From assembly GCA_030704615.1 (NCBI GenBank), contig CM060732.1:50945053-51009052 (forward strand): a stretch of DNA of 64,000 bases, given 5' to 3'. Numbering within the stretch: the stretch's first letter is position 1; each line of letters opens with the position of its first letter. The position numbers and the translations under genes were made by a program. A model generated the notes under the pieces. It made no database searches, had not been told where the DNA came from, and worked only from the letters and a program-made list of their open reading frames with translations. This stretch comes from Takakia lepidozioides. Taxonomy: Eukaryota > Streptophyta > Takakiopsida > Takakiales > Takakiaceae. Positions 60,291 to 64,000 of the stretch are shown here, one piece after another.

Positions 60291-60570
60291 ATTTTTTTCC
60301 ATGAATTTATTGAGTAGTAATATATCCAATCATTGATATATCTCCCGTCGAGGCTCCAATCATTGTCCCACGAAAGCCCACTTAAATTGTTATTTTTCAC
60401 GAATTTCCAGTGACCAAAAGTACTTGAAAGTCCATATCTCCCACACCGCAGGTCCAAAAATTCTGAGACCAAGCCCATGCACCCCTCCTCTTCGAGGGCT
60501 TTCCAACGGTACCAAGCACCAGGGCTGGGGCCCCGCGGTTTGGGACATCTCAACTCTACAAAACAAAACG
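59581..60570. repeat. ~300-bp direct duplication, offset 655 bp
   Basis: 59622-59915 and 60277-60570 are near-identical direct copies (CATTTA...CATGAATTTATTG, CGAGGCTCCAATCATTGTCC, GGGGCCCCGCGGTTTGGGA, ending ACAAAACAAAAC). The tandem unit therefore spans satellite plus this block. Confidence 0.8.
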
Positions 60571-60949
60571 TCTCGCTTCACATATTGATATTGATGGTAT
60601 GGGCATCTTGCCGCGCAAATCTCTCTAATCAAAGACTAACTATGAGAATAAGAGACTTCAAGAACCTATACCTAAGGAGCTCTACATGGTAATTGACATT
60701 GGGGCTGCGAAGTGAAAGAGGCCGATGAATTTGAAATGAACATAGTAGAGAACATGCCAAAAAAAGATAAAGAAGAAGAAAAAAGCCATGATCGTCTAGC
60801 TAGACAAGAAAATCCAATCTTTGATACAAAGATTTGTGCGGCTTAGATGTCACAGTTCTTTCACCAAATCTTCATTAAAAAGAAAAACCTTTCCATGGCA
60901 TTCTCGCCTTTTATTTATTCAAATGTACAAAGTAGTCGTTTATCAGAAA

Positions 60950-61795
60950 GGGTCCAAGGCCATTTACTGGGCTTGATAGGGTTAATCTCTCATCTTAATG
61001 AGATGGGAGCCTGTGAACGTGAGCTTGTGAGACCATATGAGCCTGAGACTTGGCAGGCTGGCAATCTTGCAAAGGGTGGGCCTTCAACCTTTTGGTCAAA
61101 GGCCTTAGGCTCGAGAACCCAAAATCCCAAATGTGGATCCAAGTTAAGGATTCCATGTTCGTAGATGACACGTTCTTGCTACTGGAAGCTCACCCAGATA
61201 CACTACAAGCGGCATAAGACACCCTAAGCATCGCTGGGGGCTCCAGATGGAGCTACTTTTGTGTGCTGGCCTTGTAGACTGTATAGCTAATAGATGTAGC
61301 ATCTTGGGGTTCAGGGTGAACTAGTCTAAGACTAAAGCGCTGCTAGTCGGCGACTCCTCTAAGTCCAGTATAGGGATAGTACCTACCTGGGATTCAGGTC
61401 TTGGTCTGGTCTGGCTGAAAGATGGTGAAACTACCACTCTGCTGGGGCACACCTTCGGCAATAATATATTAGATGAGCAGCGAATGGAACCAACAATTTT
61501 CAAACTCAAACGTCAGTTTGCCTACTGGGGCTCCAAATACCAGGTAGATGCAAAGTACTAGATACCAGCCTGCATGATCTGGTTTGTGCCCAGGGCCCTT
61601 CCCAACTCTAAGATTATTCAAGAGGTCAAGAGATACGTACATAACTTCAATTGGGGAGTGTTGGCCCATTCGCAGAACAAGAGACCACAAGTTTCTTGGC
61701 AACAGATTTGCCGGCCCAAAAAACTAGGCTTGGAGTTCTTGACCCGAGAACCCAAATTCAGGCATTACTCGGGAAATGGATTCCTCGCTTCGTTG
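60950..61795 (+). mobile_element. LINE (L1-type) reverse transcriptase 3' fragment
   Basis: The RT catalytic box FVDDTFLLLEAHPDTLQAA is at 61158-61214, then a stop, TLSIAGGSRW and further RT sequence (LLGHTFGNNILDEQRMEPTI, 61447-61503; FKLKRQFAYWGSKYQVDAKY). The thumb-type region IQEVKRYVHNFNWG...VSWQQICRPKKLGLEFL lies at 61617-61742. Multiple stops. The frame ends at the 17-base G run (61811). Confidence 0.75.
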
Positions 61796-61810
61796 GCCCC
61801 GAGGGTGGCT

Positions 61811-62600
61811 GGGGGGGGGGGGGGGGGTAGTGACGCTCTAGTAACGCCCCTGACGTCACTAATGGTGATTTTCCGGCCCCGCGGAAATCACAAATCTGTG
61901 ACGCCTCAGCGTCGCTATGGTGGCGTCGTAGAATGTAAGACTTAATGTGAAGCCAGGGCGAGTCGCAAATCCAACCCCCTGAAAATTCCCACTTGCGACA
62001 CCCAGGGCGTCACAAAATGACTGCGACGCTCCGGACTTCGCAAAATGGCCATATAGGGGGGGGGAAAAAAAAAACTTTTAAAATGCGACGCCTGGGGCGT
62101 CGCATTTGAGGGTTTTTTTTTTTTTTTTTAATTTATTTATTTAATTTTGAAAATGATGGGATCCACATGGTTTAAAAAAGGTGATTGCACATAGTTCAAA
62201 AAATGGCGGGACACACATTAGCCACGTAGTGTGAAACCTAACCTTTCAACATACGACACATATTGAGTTCTTAATTCCTTCAACATATTGCTAGACAAAT
62301 TTGAACTCAAGACCTCTAGATTATACACGTAGTAAGACACTTCACACTAACCAACATATCGCTTACCGAACTTACACACAAATTCATGATTTAATTACAC
62401 ATAACGTAGTTCATGCGAGCGTTGCTGGTCGCGACCTCAAAGTGACACTCATTGCGGCGCTCAAATGTAAGTGACGCCAGAGGCGTCGCTTTCCTGCACC
62501 CTCTACTCTGGAAACCAAAAAATGATCGAGTCAGTTGTAGTGACGCTTAACCAATGACTTATCAACAGTAAAAACTCAAATGCGACGTTTTTTTTAATAA
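61811..62600. repeat. Palindrome-rich element-like DNA with G17 tract
   Basis: Begins at a 17-base G run (61811-61827). Four related 18-19-bp palindromes, GYGACGCC-N(2-3)-GGCGTCRC type, lie at 61898-61915, 61995-62013, 62085-62103 and 62471-62489, plus a hairpin GTGATTTTCCG/CGGAAATCAC at 61865-61891. An 11-bp direct repeat, GTAGTGACGCT, is at ~61827 and ~62538 and may be a TSD. Probably a non-autonomous DNA transposon; termini not certain. Confidence 0.5.
62270..62395 (-). repeat. Possible tRNA-derived SINE head (minus)
   Basis: On the minus strand GATATGTTGGTTAGTGTGAA resembles an A box and CTTGAGTTCAAATTTG a B box, with the spacing of a tRNA gene. The body was not matched to the other SINE copies. 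Confidence 0.3.
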
Positions 62601-64000
62601 AATAATTAATTAAATTAAACTAGTTAATTTATTATTATTATTATTATTTGATTAAAAAAAGGTTGTACCCCTGATTATTTTATTATATTTCTGGTTGGCC
62701 AAAAAGCCATTATAATTTATTTAGGATTATTCGGGAAAAAAATTAAAACCCTAATTTCGCCATAAGGCACACACACCGTGATTAGTGAAATTAGAACCTG
62801 TACCCTCATTGAGGAAAACTTGAGCCAAAGCGGCCCCGAACTTGGCCCCTCGAAGAGGAAAGTGTTAACCATGGTAACCAGAAACGAGAACCCTAGGATC
62901 TATGTTACTACCCCGGATGAAGAAGCGGAAACCAGAAGTCCACACATGAATGTAGAGAGTAATGACACTAGAGTGAGTTAGTGCACTTGCCTAGGGATTG
63001 CTAATGCAATTACACCTTCCTAAACTGAAGACATGAAGCTTTAGAAGAGCCCTTAAGTTGTTTCCAGTTTATTTCTCGATCGAACTCAGGCGACGCGGTG
63101 GAGTGTTGTGTGAATTCCTCTCCAGCAGGTCTGGCCAGATACAAGTGTTTGGATTTGCGCTGCTGCAGATGAGGCCTCGATTACCCCAGGTGGTGCGGAA
63201 TGTATCATGGGAAGCCCCTGCGATCTCTGGTTTCCGTTGGATATCTACACAATGCTTGGCCCAAGTCTTCCTGGATCCTGTCCCAAGGTCATAGAAAATA
63301 GATGTGAGAAGAGCTGACACATTAGAAGTTTGACCAGAGAAGGTCTTTCCCTCCTCTGGCTTTTAATTCTTGCAGCGGCGCTTGTGTGGGGAAGTATCTC
63401 TCTCTCCCTTCTTAAACCTAGCAAGTGTGCTTGTATGCTTTACTTTCTCCTTTGCTTTGTTGGAGGTGGCTTGCTGGTGGTGATGGTGCATAGTTTTCTT
63501 CCCCAATCGCCAAAGGTGCTTTTGGTGATTAGGGTCCTTTTTGCTTTATGTCTTTCTAGAGCTCTTGCGTTTGAGGTTCTTAGTTGACATCGATGACAAG
63601 TGTAGGGGTCTGTGATTCACCTGGGGTTCCACAATCCTCACTAACCTGTTGGTTTTTGTAGGGGCTTGTGATGGGACCAAGTGAGGATCCCTACTTGCTT
63701 TGAATTCTCTTGAGCTTGCAGATAAGGATGTGGGCAAAGGGAACCTAATGTATATGACGTCTTTACTTGGCTGTTGCCTACAGCCCCGATTTCGGCCCGC
63801 TTGCTCCTGGTTTGGCATGTTGATGCTTACTTTTGATTTATGTTTTGTTGCCTTTGATGGAGCACTTCGGCCTGACAGGCTTGTCAAAGCCCAGCATCTG
63901 GACCTTACCTTGTCTTGAATATTTGACAGCATCACCTGTGGATTATTAAGCTAGGTAATGTTTTGGCCTTAAAGAGGAGTTATGGTTTATGGGTAAGGCA
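62600..64000. other. No gene recognised
   Basis: 62600-62760 is AT-rich (ATTATTATTATTATTATTTG). 62775-62990 has a short frame of no known family. 63000-64000 holds several 60-130-codon frames on both strands (for example 63330-63587 plus, hydrophobic; 63546-63935 minus), none with recognisable domains. Confidence 0.35.

Noticed and set aside
63546-63935. 129-codon minus-strand ORF
   Set aside because: No domain and no splice or homology signal; overlapped by other frames of similar length.

Overview
The window is nuclear DNA from a large, repeat-rich streptophyte genome. Evidence: spliced genes with GT..AG introns, a plant-type TauE/SafE transporter, plant MULE, CACTA, Ty3/Gypsy, LINE and tRNA-SINE elements, and a decayed PPR gene of the land-plant RNA-editing style. 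A seed-free plant (fern, lycophyte, bryophyte) or a charophyte fits best, but the species cannot be fixed from sequence alone. Few genes are intact. Most of the window is nested, decaying mobile DNA.

Layout. 1-3162: GA-rich low-complexity DNA and a frame-broken zinc-finger gene (minus). 3173-13690: a 10.5-kb MULE (MULE-1) with a perfect 10-bp target duplication. 13701-15371: GC-rich spacer. 15382-26756: a second copy of the same MULE (MULE-2, 11.4 kb) in inverted orientation. Together they look like a giant palindrome, but the TSD shows separate insertions. 26757-27232: more of the GC-rich repeat. 27233-29404: no gene seen. 29405-33643: a six-exon TauE/SafE gene (minus). 33790-36760: a Ty3/Gypsy gag-protease region interrupted by a CACTA element and a SINE. 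37255-38040: another Gypsy fragment (minus). 38250-42200: LTR-like repeats. 42351-43500: PPR pseudogene. 43560-44672: nested tandem duplication. 47421-48640: Crinkler-like NTPase pseudogene. 49900-55900: AT-rich block with two unknown ORFs. 55919-58150: third Gypsy fragment. 58282-58820: a third, divergent piece of the MULE transposase joined to a satellite. 59490-60570: satellite and duplication. 60950-61795: LINE reverse transcriptase fragment. 61811-62600: palindrome-rich DNA. The end holds no recognised gene.

The most interesting system is the MULE. Each copy carries two divergent genes on either side of an ~850-bp shared promoter region. Gene A is a mudrA-like transposase with a GCM/FLYWCH-like N-terminal zinc-binding region, a DDE core and a C-terminal SWIM finger. 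Gene B is not a transposase. It is a multi-exon gene with a ParB/sulfiredoxin-like DGNHR motif, a lysine-rich linker and a circularly permuted amino-methyltransferase fold that ends with the SAM-binding motif. Introns of gene B hold about eleven 22-24-bp palindromes spaced roughly 100 bp apart (core GAATGTCGTCAACGACATTC), conserved in both copies. MULE-1 has lost 782 bp covering the SAM-binding exons, while MULE-2 keeps them. A ParB-like plus methyltransferase gene carried with an intronic palindrome array inside a plant MULE is the best candidate here for an undescribed system.
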